This document shows positions 24,254-36,200 of a stretch of DNA of 64,000 nucleotides, piece by piece; the first letter of the stretch is position 1; each line of letters opens with the position of its first letter. The notes under the pieces are model-generated. The model was not told the DNA's origin. It did no database searches and was given only the letters and a program-made list of their open reading frames with translations. This DNA is from Hemicordylus capensis (Eukaryota; Chordata; Lepidosauria; Squamata; Cordylidae): NCBI RefSeq assembly GCF_027244095.1, contig NC_069662.1, positions 16,332,501-16,396,500 of the forward strand, read 5' to 3'. Made by a program: the position numbers and the translations under genes.

Positions 24254-27200
24254 CTGGGGAGGCAAAAAGGCCAGGTGGGTGAGGTTGGGGTCCCAGGGCT
24301 GGGGCTTCCTTCCTCTGGGCGACAAACCCCTGCTGCTGCCACTGCCGCCGCCTCCACCTCCTCCTCCTCCAGCTCACCTTGTACTCCTTGATCTCCTCCT
24401 GTAAGATCTCGTCAGCATCCGCGTACACCTCCACTTTGCGCTGCTTCTCCAGCTTGCGCCGGAGGCGAGAGATGTCCTCCTGGGGGGAGGGATACAAGTC
24501 AATGGGAGCAACAGGACAGAAGCCTGCCTATTTAGAGAGCAATCTCTGTCTGCCACCTATGAGGACTCGCCACTTCAAGATTCTGCCTCCATCAAGTACA
24601 GGTGCACAGCAGGAGATCACCCTCTCCTCTCCTGGTACCTACCTGGGCTCTTTTGAGGTTGAAAGACTCCTTCTCCTTGGCTGCTCGGTTCTCAGCCATG
24701 CAGGTCTGGATTTCTTTCAGCTTACACTGCACGTGCTCCAACTGTACCTTCAGATCCTCCGCCAACTGGGCAGCCTCCACTGCCTGAAAGGAAAAAAGCA
24801 ACCGTGGCCATGAGCTCTCTCTTTTCAGCAGCAGCCAAGTTGCGGACAGGCAGATGCAAGGGTCCAACTATACCCAGCTACAGGACTCCCGTTCCTAGGC
24901 CTGTGTTGTATGCATACCAGAGCCAAAAAGACAGAACTGTAAGCACAGAAACTGGCCCTGGGCACAGGATTCGGCATCCTGGAAATCTTGGTTTTCATTC
25001 TCTAAAAAGCAAGTTTCTAGCCCTTAAGGTTACAAAAGAAGCTACAAAGACATTGTTGAAAGTGTCTGGGCAATGCCTGAGGAATCTGAGGCTGTGAAGG
25101 ATGGAGCAGGGGTTTCCAGGGCTCAGGGAGTGATTTCGGTGCCTTGCAGAGCCATTTGCTCCTCATCATTCATTCCTAACAGAAGTAGGATTATGCAAAT
25201 ATACTGAAGGATATAACTGGGCAAAGAGGCACCATTTTAGCATAATGATTCTTTTCAGTTATAGCAGGGGGAGAGTAACTGGCCCCATCCACCCCCAGCA
25301 CAGTACCTCCAGTGACTGTTGCTGCTGTCTATCTTACATTTCTTTTTAGATTGTGAGCCCTTTGGGGACAGGGATCCATCTTATTTCTCTACGTAAACTG
25401 CTTTGGAAACTTTTGTTGAAAAGTGGAAAATAAATATTTGTTATTGTTGCTGCTGTCGGATATACAATGCAGAATTTGGCTTTCCTAGGAATAGAGCCTG
25501 GTAACCTCAGCAAGTAATTTCTTTAACACAAGTATTCATCACACAGCCCTGCTTATTTCCACATCTCTCTGTTCACTAACTCAGGGGCCACCAGCCCATC
25601 CTCCTCACCTTCCTCTTGTTGAGCTCCAGGGCCTGGCTGCGCAACGTCAGCTCTTTCTCCACAGTGCCCAAGTTCCCCTGCAGAACGCGTTCCTTCTCTT
25701 CCAGCTTCTGCACCACCAACAGCTGGGTATCCACCTAGCCAAAAAGCCAGAAGCAACAGGGGCTGAGAGCATGCCACAATGGCACCGTCGGCCAGTCTCC
25801 CCCACACCCTGCCTACCCACAAAAAATGGCGCACGCACACACCCCTCCAGCTCTTTCCTCATCCAAAGATCTGCAAAACAATCCCAGCTTGGGATGTGTG
25901 TGTGGCCTGCCTCACCTGCGACTTGAGGGCCAGAACCTGTTCGGCCAGCTCGTCCTTCTCTTCACGCAGCAGCTTGTGGATCTGATTGGACTTGATGCGC
26001 TCCGACATCAGCTTGAAGTTGGCGTCGTCCTTCTCACGCAGCTGCTGATTGAGCCGCATGTTCTGCTCTTGCATGTCCTCAAAGGCCTGGCCTGTCACGT
26101 CCATCTCAGAAAGCAGAGCCTCCTCTTCCTGCCCCACCAAAAGGAAAAAAAGAGAAGCAATGTGTTGGAGATGAACTTCCAGTGCATCGACCTTTTGCAC
26201 CAACTGTCCTAATGACCACTAGGGGCATTGGGAGTAGAGACAGTGAGTCAGCGTCTCCCTATCTGTCCCTACTCTATGACCCCTGAACTGACTCTGCAGC
26301 ACTTCCTGTGCTGAGTCACAATCCTTCCTTTCCTCCTTACCTATCCACTATGTAGTCCTTTAGATTAGAGATAGGTCTTTCCTATCTAAGTGTATTTAAC
26401 CAATAAATATTTAGTGTTTAGTCATACAAGGATCTCCATGTGTTTTCTCTAAATAGCTGCAATAGCCAAACCATCCTCTGCTACCTACTCTGTAACTGGA
26501 GTGTGTGCTCATTCCTTAGTGCTCTGCTGTTTTACCTATTGTGGGTAAAAATCAACAACCTCTAACACAATGAGAGTGTTCTAAACGTCTCCCTCCTAGC
26601 CTGATCTCAATGGTTACACCCGGACAAGAACAACTGGACCTCATCTCTATGGCTATGGGCAGCACATAGAGGCACCATGCTTAACGGACTTCGGGGCACA
26701 AGTTTGTGCCCCAGCAGCTCCCACTGTCTCGTCCCTGGGGGCAGGGGCCCAAATGCTGCTGCCCGTCTCTCCTGCTGGCCGACTGGCAAGAATATCCTGT
26801 TGCGGCTGGACTGCCAGCATGGCTCTCCAAAGGAAGTGCGGCTGGCCAGCTAACCCTAACCACACGAGCGCAACTCTCTATATCTTACTCTCAGCACAAT
26901 GGTCAGCTCAACCCAATGCACTTGTGCATGCCTTGCGTGTTCCCACCCCTTCCTATTTGCTGCTGCTGTTTCTAGTTCAGCCTCCAACATCTCATCATCC
27001 AGCAGTGACAAGGGCGAGGCAGGCAGTGAGCAAATGAACCCCCCACCACCACACATACACCAGCAAGGAGGAGCAGGAAGGAGGAAGATCCCTGCCCCAC
27101 AGCCGATCAGCTGCCTGCTTGCTTTCTGTCACATGCTATGGTTCCCTGCTGAGCTGCCTGGATATAGTAAGTTTTCAGTTAGTCAGTGTAGGGGAAGAAA

Positions 27201-30200
27201 CACGATCCTGCCCTTCGACTTCTGCTGCCCTTTTTGGAGGGAAGGGAAGGTACAGAGGAGTGAGTGAGTCTTTGTGGGGGTTCTCCAGAGAGCTGTAGCA
27301 ATCTTTTTGTTAACTCTTGTGACTGTCACTGCCACCCCTTTTCCAGCCTCTAAGACTTGAAGTGTGTGATGGAGAAGGGCAGGAAACGCATTGAAACAAT
27401 TGGAATATCAGCTGCCTTGCTAACTTTTTAGTTCTCTTGTTTGCCTTTCTTCCTTCCCTTCCTTTCTCCTCGCTACAGTTAAGCATTAAACATTCCCAAC
27501 TTGGAGCTAAAAATGGCATCTTAATTCAAGCCCCTGAGGTAGGAATACAGAAAAGAGTTGCTGAAGCAACTTCTCTATCTATCTTGATTTTCTTTCGTAA
27601 CATTCATTTTGAATTTAGATGGGTTAGGGAGCTTCTGTAGACTTTTGCAATGACTGGTTTGAAAGCCTGTTTGTTGCCCGTACTTGTGAGACGTTTCCTT
27701 GGAATCCTACCTTTTGGTGTTTACTTCCCTTAGAAGGAATCTTGTAAAAGTATAGTAAATAGGATGCTCTGTCCTGCATTAGCATGTTACTGTCACACTT
27801 CAGAACAGCAGGTTGTCTCTTAAGTACAAATGGGATCTTTCCTCCCCGTACAGGTGACAAGGAGCGGAGGGAAGATTGGGATATTCAATAGCTACAGCTT
27901 TTCCCAACACAGAGATGCAGTGAGAGGAAAACATATCTATGTGCTTTTTTCAAAAAAAGATATACCTATTGCATTGCTACCTGTCGGCAAGTGGAAGAAG
28001 TGCAGAGTGTCTCACATGAACAAAAGTGTCAACCTGAGAGGGGGTCTGATTGTATTGGGTAATTTATCAGCAACTCACTGGAACAAAAATGCTTCCTAGT
28101 TCACTTGCTATGATGCACTGAACACTTGCAGTTTGTTTTATTTATTTTTACATTTATATCCTGCTCTGAGGAGCCCAAAGCAGTGTGCGCATGGTTTGTT
28201 CATCCTTACAACAACCCTGGGAGGTAGGTCAGGCTGAGACCACAAGAGAATGGCAAGCTGCAAGCTAAACCTTGGGCTGTGCTTCTAATTACAGTGCTGA
28301 CTTTTAGGTATTACCTGAGTGCATTTTCTGATCCTTGTGCTTATTTAATGATCTATTGTAAGGTGCTCTAAAGTCTATGTAGCTGGTGGGAAAGCAGGAA
28401 ACCTGTATTACAGGTTTCCAGTTGGCAGACAGAGCCACACATTTTTGACAGTTCTCAAAATGATTGCTGGAAACTGATGTTGATTAATGTTCCATGTTGC
28501 ATTAGTATTCATTGGCATGATGCAAGCAAGAATTTGGCCTAAGTTAAGGAATTCATCAGCAGGTGAGCACATACTGTGTGTGAGGGGGGACCCCCGTTAA
28601 GGCCATTAGGTCCAGGTGGTTAAGTTACCTAGCTCCACCTCTGCAGAACATTCTCACCTATTCAGGGCTTTGTGCACAACACAGTCTTGGCTCCATCTCT
28701 ACAATGATGGGCACTGTTTCTGGTGGACGAACACAATGAAGCCATGCTTCTAGTGACAGAAAAAGTCTGGAGTATACCCCCTGTCCGATTCCTAGGCCAG
28801 CATGACTCTGGGCTCCCGCTCTGTGGCTGTTATGCCTGTGCAAGTTCTCACCACCACCACATTCCTCCAGGGATGATACCTGCTTGGTTGCCGCCAGCTT
28901 CTTTTGCAGGTGCTCAATCTGCTCTTCCGCCAACTTGATCTTGCGCAAAGCATCCTCGTCAGCCATCTTCTTACTCTCTTTCTTTTCCTTCTCCTCCAGC
29001 TCGCGGATCCTCACCCGTAGCTCCTCTACCTGCCAGTGGGACCAAGTCAAGGATAGCTGGGGTGTCTCCCTTATCTCTGAGCTCCCGACATGGCTCAGTC
29101 AAATCCCAACACCTATTAAACTAAACTTAAACTTGAATTGAATTAGAAATTAAAAATGTGTCTTAAAGTTAATTTAACCTAGCTTTTAAATAGGTAAAGT
29201 TAAAGGGTGCTGCTGAGTTGGTGTCGACTCCTGGTGACCACTGAGCCCTGTGGTTGTCTTGGGTAGAATACAGGAGGGGTTGACCATTGCCATATCCCGT
29301 GCAGTATGAGATGATGCCTTTCAGCATCTTCCTCTATCACTGCTGCCCAATATAGGTGTTTCCCATAGTCTGGGGAACATACCAGCAGGGATACAAACCA
29401 GCAACCTCTGGCTTGCTAGTCAAGTTATTTCCCGCTGTGCCATTAAGTGGCTACCTTTTAAATAGAACCAGGTCTTTTTATAAGCTTGCTATGGGCAAAA
29501 TGAGAGACAGCTATGAATTGCACCAGACCTTTCCAGCAGTCACCCTGCGCTGCGCTGAACCAGAATGCTGGTGTGCTACACTGCCTGAGTCAACCATACA
29601 AAACATTACAAAACTAAAGCACGGTGCACCAATGCTTCGCTGCAAACTAGGAGGAGATGCAGAGCTTGGGGGAAAGTGAAGACCTGCCCCCTTGGGGAGA
29701 GAGCAGTCTCTCCGGGCAGGCTCCCCAGGCCTCACCTCTGCCTTTGTTTTCTTCTCTGCTGCCATGAGCTGCACTTTATCCCGCTGCTCTTTGGGGGCCG
29801 ACTTGTACATATCCAAGAGGAGCTTCATCTCCTTCTGGCTCTCCTGAGCCTTTCTGGGGGAGAAGGAAAAGGAGTCAGCAGGAAAGAGGGCACCTCACAG
29901 CCCAAGGCACCAAGATCGCCCTAAGTGCTAGCCACAGGGATGCAGGTCCCAAGACGTTACTTGCAAAGGACACAGGTGGAGATTCCTAGTTGCAAGTGAT
30001 CCATGGAAATTGTGGGCCCCTCTTAAGCCATCTTGTAACAGGCAACATCCCAGTATCAAGGTGGCCATTTTAAAGAAGCAAAGGGAAATTCCTGCTCACG
30101 GTGGTCCTCTTCACCTTCCTGCAGACCCAAACACTGCAGTGGAGGACCTACCACAAGGCAAGCCTTCAGAACCCCCAAGATACTGCCAATAGTCCCTGCA

Positions 30201-33200
30201 TTAACCGTGCCTCCATGACCCCAATTCCCCAAGCGAAGCTCCTCACACATGCTCCCTGGGGCAGAGAGTGGTCCATACATTTCCAGCAAAGACCCCTCCC
30301 AAGAGACTCCTTTCTCCACCCCACTCCACAGTCTCAGATGCTCACCAACCCCCACCCCACCCCGCAAGCTTTCTTGCCTCCATCCCCAGGGCATCATGTC
30401 TCCTCACCCTCTGACACTCCCCAGTCCAGTCTACAGACACTATTCCCACCCCACCGCCTCCCACGAGCACTTTGGTCCTCCCTGCCATGCCGCTCTCCCA
30501 GCCATTCTGCAACTCTCACTTCAGCTCAGCTCGCAGCTGTTTGAGCAGATCCGAATCTTTCTTCTTAGGATCCTCGCTGCCCCCACCACCCTTCTGTTTC
30601 TCCCGATCTCGTGAAGACGACGAGGAGGAAGACGAGGAAGAAGAAGTCTCTTTGTCTCGATCCCGTGACCTCTCACGGTCCCCGCCCCGTTCTCCACTAC
30701 GCCCCTTGGACCGCTCCGGCTCCTTAGCTCGGGGAGGTGGGGGTGGCTGCGGCGTGGGCGGTTGGAGGGCCGGTGGCTCCTCTTCTTCCTTTTTCACCCC
30801 CTCGTGGGTTCCCGGCGGTTGGGGAGTCACCAGCTCGTCCTTGGGCTCTTTCTTCACTTGCACCTCCTTGGGCTCTTTCTTCACCTCCGGAGGGGCTGCC
30901 CCCTCCTCTTCTTTCACCATGGCAGCCCCAGGTGCCCCTGGCAGTCCCACAGGCTCCTCACCGCCTGGTGTGGTGGGCGCTGCTGCCAAGCTGGAGAAAA
31001 AACCGCTCTGCTGCATTCGAACCTGAGGAAAGAATAAGAGGGTGAGCAGCAAGGGCAAGGTGGAACGTGTCTCCCTGAACATGTGGAATGATAGGCTACA
31101 GAATCCCAGAGCCCATCGCCACCTTCCTTCCCTCTTTCCAGTATGGAGCACAGCTTCCAGGGAGGTGGGGCTGCTGGACTCTACCTCCCTCTAAGAAAGA
31201 CTCTCCAGAGTGACCTGAATCCACAAAGAGAGGGAGAGAATCAGCTACCCTGTATCGAAAGTTGTAAACCACCCTGAGCCATTTTTGGAAGGGCGGTCTA
31301 GAAATCGAATGAACGAATGAGTGAATATTCGCCACTCTCCTGCAGGAGGAGGCTTCAACCGCTTCTCCTCAGACTCACTTTGTTGATTTCCGCCTGCACT
31401 TCCCGCAGCTTCCGCTTGTACCGCTGCACGTCGCCCTTCAGCTGGTGGTTGTGATTCTGGAGGCTGCTGATCAAGTGACGCATTTCTCGGTTGATGGGGC
31501 CTCAGATCAGAAAGCAGGGAGGGAAAGAAAAGAGAGACACAATGGATCATTTACAGAGCTGCCACGCAGCTAATAATGTCAACGTATTCTGATTGATAAT
31601 TACATGCAAACATATGCAGATCAAACAATAGTTTTGAAGGGGGGAGCAATAATTCATCTATGGAATTCTCTTCACAGGATGTGGCGATGGTCACCAGCTT
31701 GGATGGCTTCAAGCGGAACTTAGACTAATTCATGGAGGATCACTTAATCAGTGGCTACTGGTCCATTAGGATTGTTCCCACCTTGAAGGCTATAGGCTAC
31801 CTCCATGTTCAAAGGCCTCTGAATACAGGTTGTAGGGGAGCAACAGCAGTAGAGGGGGGCATACCTTCATCTCCTAGTTGCTGGGCTTCCCAAGGCATGA
31901 GGTGGACCACTGTGGGAAACAGGGTGCTGGACTAGATGGGCCTGATCCAGCAAGGCTCTTATGGAGGGCAGCTGGCCCAATCTTAGAAGGGCTATTTCTT
32001 CCAGTGTGAGAGGGAAGCAGCTCTTCTAAGGAGGAGGCATTTATTCTGTAAGTTCTTGTATTTAGAAAAATCCAACTGATTAATTGGTAGAATGTCACAG
32101 CCCTAATAATTCAGCAGGTAGGAGACTGCAAAGCAGCCTTTTCCTCAGGTAAGGAGAACTGGAGCACTACAGGCACTTGAAACATGGTGGGAAGGGATGA
32201 ACACAGACCACGGTGGTGGCCACAGATCTGCTGGAGTTGTGTCTGCCTCAACACTGGGGAATGTCTCTTCCATAACTACAGCAGAGCAACAGCCCATGTC
32301 GATGGGCAGAGGGCAGCAAGAGAAGTCCCCTTGCAGCAGGTTGTACCATGACGTACATATGGAAGGGAGAAATTCCCATCTAGGGCTGTACCATGAGAAC
32401 AAAACGGGAGGGGAAATCCAGTCTCTCACCAGCCTGCTCGTTGGCAGCCAAGTTCTGTTCGAATTCAATGCGCAGCATTTCGTATTCCTTGCGCACCTGA
32501 GCCAGCGTGTCCTCCAACTGGATCACCTCCGTCCGCAGCTTCTTCTGCAGGTTCAACTCATCGCTCTGTTGCCAGGCAGGGAGAAGGACATCAGCAAGAA
32601 GGAGCCAGAGGACATCTAATCCCACACAACTTTCTCTTGAAGAAGCGTTATGCTTCAATACTTAGGGCTCCACTAGGGCTGTAAGACACCCCATTAAAGA
32701 TCTTAACGCAGGGCTGTCAGTCATCTAGATAGAGATCTTAACTCAATTACATGAGGCTTGATCTATTAGTTGATTAAACCTGCACATGTTTCATACAAGA
32801 ACACAATCCAAAATAAAATCATCCTTTGTTTTTAAATCATGCGTACTCATGCTACACCTATTCTATTTGTTCCTTCCTCCAGGAAACTCAGGGTGGCATG
32901 CATGCTCCTCTCCCTTTTCTTACTTCTTCCTTTCAACCCTGAGAGGTAGGTCAGGTTAAGTGTGAGCAGCTGGCCCAAAATCACCCAGCAAGTTTCATGG
33001 CTGAATGAGGATTTCAATTCTAGTCTTCCTGGTTCTAGTCCAAATACTCTAACCTCTATACTACACTAATTCTGAAAGAAAATCGGGCCTTGACTCCACC
33101 ATTGCCCCAGAAGGGCTCAGATCTGCCTTGCCTGTTCCCAATTTTTACAGAGTGTGGCTCCACAGATTCTCTCCAAAGGCATTCAGTCATCTCTTGCACA

Positions 33201-36200
33201 CACCATGGAATGGTTTTTCTACTAGGGTCCTTGCCATCTGCCATTTTTATAGGCAGCTGCATTAAAAGTATTTTATTCTGTAGATCTGCTACCCATTTAA
33301 TTGGGGGTACCTTGTTTTAGTTATCAAAAAGGCTTATGGATATTAATATGGCAACCTTTTTACTTTGAAACTGTAAATATTTGGGGGCGACATCTCAATG
33401 CAGTGCCACAAAGTGGCAAGGAAGGAAAGAGAAAGAGGATGTGGCAACTCCCCACCGCACCCCCTTAGGAGGCACATGCAGAATTCATCCCACAGCTCCC
33501 TCACCTCCATGTGCTCGATGTGGCGCAGGTGGCTGTTCTTGGTGGTGAGCAGAAGCGCACGGGCCTCATCCAGCTGCGTCTTCACCTGCAAGCTCTCATT
33601 GTACAGCAGCGAGAACTGAGACTGCAGCACTTTGTACTCCAGGGTCTCCTTCACGGTCTCCTCAGGCAGGCTCCGCAGGGCCACCTGTAGGGGAGACAGG
33701 AGAACCAGCTGACATCCCATCATAGTCCCCCTTGGTTAGGGCCCTCCAACATGTCACCCAAAGAGTGCGACTGAGAAGCCTTTTTGAAAAAAACCACATG
33801 CACATGTAGGCTCCATCATCTGGGCAGATACAAATTTTAAATTTGTACAAAATTTGCACGACCAGCAGATAAAACCTTGCTGAAAAACTCAAGCTGAGAT
33901 TTGTGCTTAGGGGTCTCCCCGCCTACCACCACCACCACCAAAGATACTGCACGCATGAAATTCAGCAAGTCAGAATTCTGTTTCAGTTTGCATAGGCTTA
34001 TTCCAGTGGCTAGAACTGGGGGAAGGATGCCCAACTTGGACCTATTTTGGCAAAGAGCAAGGGGCGGCAAAGTATGAGCCCATGCAACACCGCAGCGGGG
34101 AGAGGGGAAAAGATGGGAAACACACAGAGCTGCCTCACCCTATCACTCCAGACAGCCACCCAACCTCTCCTGAAAGCCCAAAGGTTTCTCCCTACCCACG
34201 ACCATTACAAGAATTAGGAGCTTTTGAAGAAGATTCTAGGAATTTCTGGTCTGTGCTCTAAACACAGATGCTAGAGGATGCAACACATCCCTTTCAGCCT
34301 AGTAACTACAGGATGCTCCGCCCACCCACTTATCCTGCAAGAGGCCCGGCGCTACCTTGAGCTTTTCATTGGTCCTAACAGCCTGTTGCATTTCCTGCTG
34401 CAGTTTCTCCAACTCCGCCATGCGACTGTTGGCAAGCTCTTGATTCTCCTCCAGCTCTGCATTTAGCATCTCAAACTGCAAACCAGAAACAGAATCAGTA
34501 AGGGGGGCAAAATCAGACTGGGGCCAGAGATCCCCTATCCCAGGCAAACCTTGCACTCCTTTCCCCCTGCTTACCTTCTGCATGCTAAGTGTGATCTGTC
34601 CACCTTGGAACCCCCCAGAACTGCCCGATGCGTAGTAACCAGAGTTCAGCTGCCAGAGAAAGAGAGATTCAGAACTTTACACACCAGTTATATTTTCAAA
34701 AGGTCTAACATATTTAAGTGAGCTCATTTCTGCAATGCTAATCACTGTTCTGGATTTAAACAAGTTTTGTTAGCAACAGCAGACATGCAAGCAAAGGATG
34801 AAAAAAAAAATTTCAAATTGTTAAATGCCCTTTACGGTGGGAGTGGAGGAAGATGTCCCTGGCCCGGAACTCGAGTAAAAGAGCTCAATTTGATTTTAAA
34901 AAATAAAACACATTTTCCAAATAACTACAAGCTATAGCTAGAGTGGGATTTAGTTGGCAGCTGATTCTACTAGGTTGGAGCCACCACAGACAAGACCCCA
35001 ATCTTCACGCCACCCAGTCTCAGCTCTTGGGCAGAAGAGAGCCTCAGCAAGGCTTCTTCCCCAACCTGTAAGGGGCAAATTCAACTGCAGGGAAAGGCAC
35101 TTCCTATTGGATTGCACCCCTTCCCCACTGACCATCAAAGTAAGGGCTATGCTTCCTTATCCCAACCCTACTTGGCTCACAAGCTTAAGCAATAGGGATT
35201 CCTTTACTGAACATTCCCTTGAATCACGCAGCCATCTGCAACACAGGGCACTTCGTCTACTCGCGTTTCCAACAGCCCAAAGGTCTCCTGCTCCCTCAAA
35301 TGACTCAGCCCTCTCTCTTGCTGTCTCTTACACCTGGAACTGCTTTATGTGACTTCTCCAAGATGCCACCTCTCTCCATTCCTCAAAACTCACTTTTCCC
35401 CATAAAACCTTGGGCGCAATCCTAAGTTCCCACCCACCCCTTGCAAATAAACCTAAGTCTGCATGACTGAAATAAATTTATTCCCCCCACCACCCCTTTA
35501 TCCTGCCTCCATTCCACTCCCTTTCCTCTGTGGTCTCACCTATGTTGAACTGTAAGACCCTTGGGGCAGGGATCTCATCTTTTGTACTTTGTGAAGAGCC
35601 ATGCATGTTGACAGCATTATACTGGGGTGCAGAGTATTTGAGAAGTTCCCCCTAAGTATTTGAGTGGTTTTCTCATTTTTCTGAACTCTCCCCCCTGCCA
35701 AATCAAACAACTTCTATCTTCAACCCACAAAACATTTCTCCCCCACCAAGAAGTGCCTTTCCTCTCCCCTCGGAAAGAAAAAAAGCAGCAGGCATCTCAA
35801 CAGCAGCAGCGTTTGGGGAGCAGGGGGCCAAGCGGGTCCTCGCCCTTGCCTGCTCCAGCGCCTCCGCCAGGTGCTTGTTCAGCTTCTGCTCTCGCTTGCG
35901 CAGCTTCTCGATGTCCCACTGCAGGTCCTCAATAGTCGTTTCCATCTCCAGCACTTTAGTCTCCGACGAGGTCACCTTGTCCTGCAGCTCCGTGTACTAA
36001 GCGGAATGGCGGAGAGAAGAGAAAGGAAAGGGGAAAGCCTCAGAGCTGGGCATTCGCCGCATTGGCACAGGAAAGGCCCCCTCCTGCCTGAGCAAGGCAC
36101 CCACCTCTAGGGAGATCTTGTGGTGCTTCTCCTGGAGCTGGGTGGTCAGGTCCTGCAGGTGCCGGTTCTCTCTCATCAGCTCCTTGTTGAGAGACTTCAC

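Noticed and set aside
26600-27300. Possible extra gene in the long RNF40 intron (26129-28879)
   Set aside because: Open frames are short, without conserved motifs or consistent splice signals; treated as intron.
30472-31026. 184-codon plus-strand open frame rich in Ser and Gly
   Set aside because: Antisense shadow of the RNF40 low-complexity exon.
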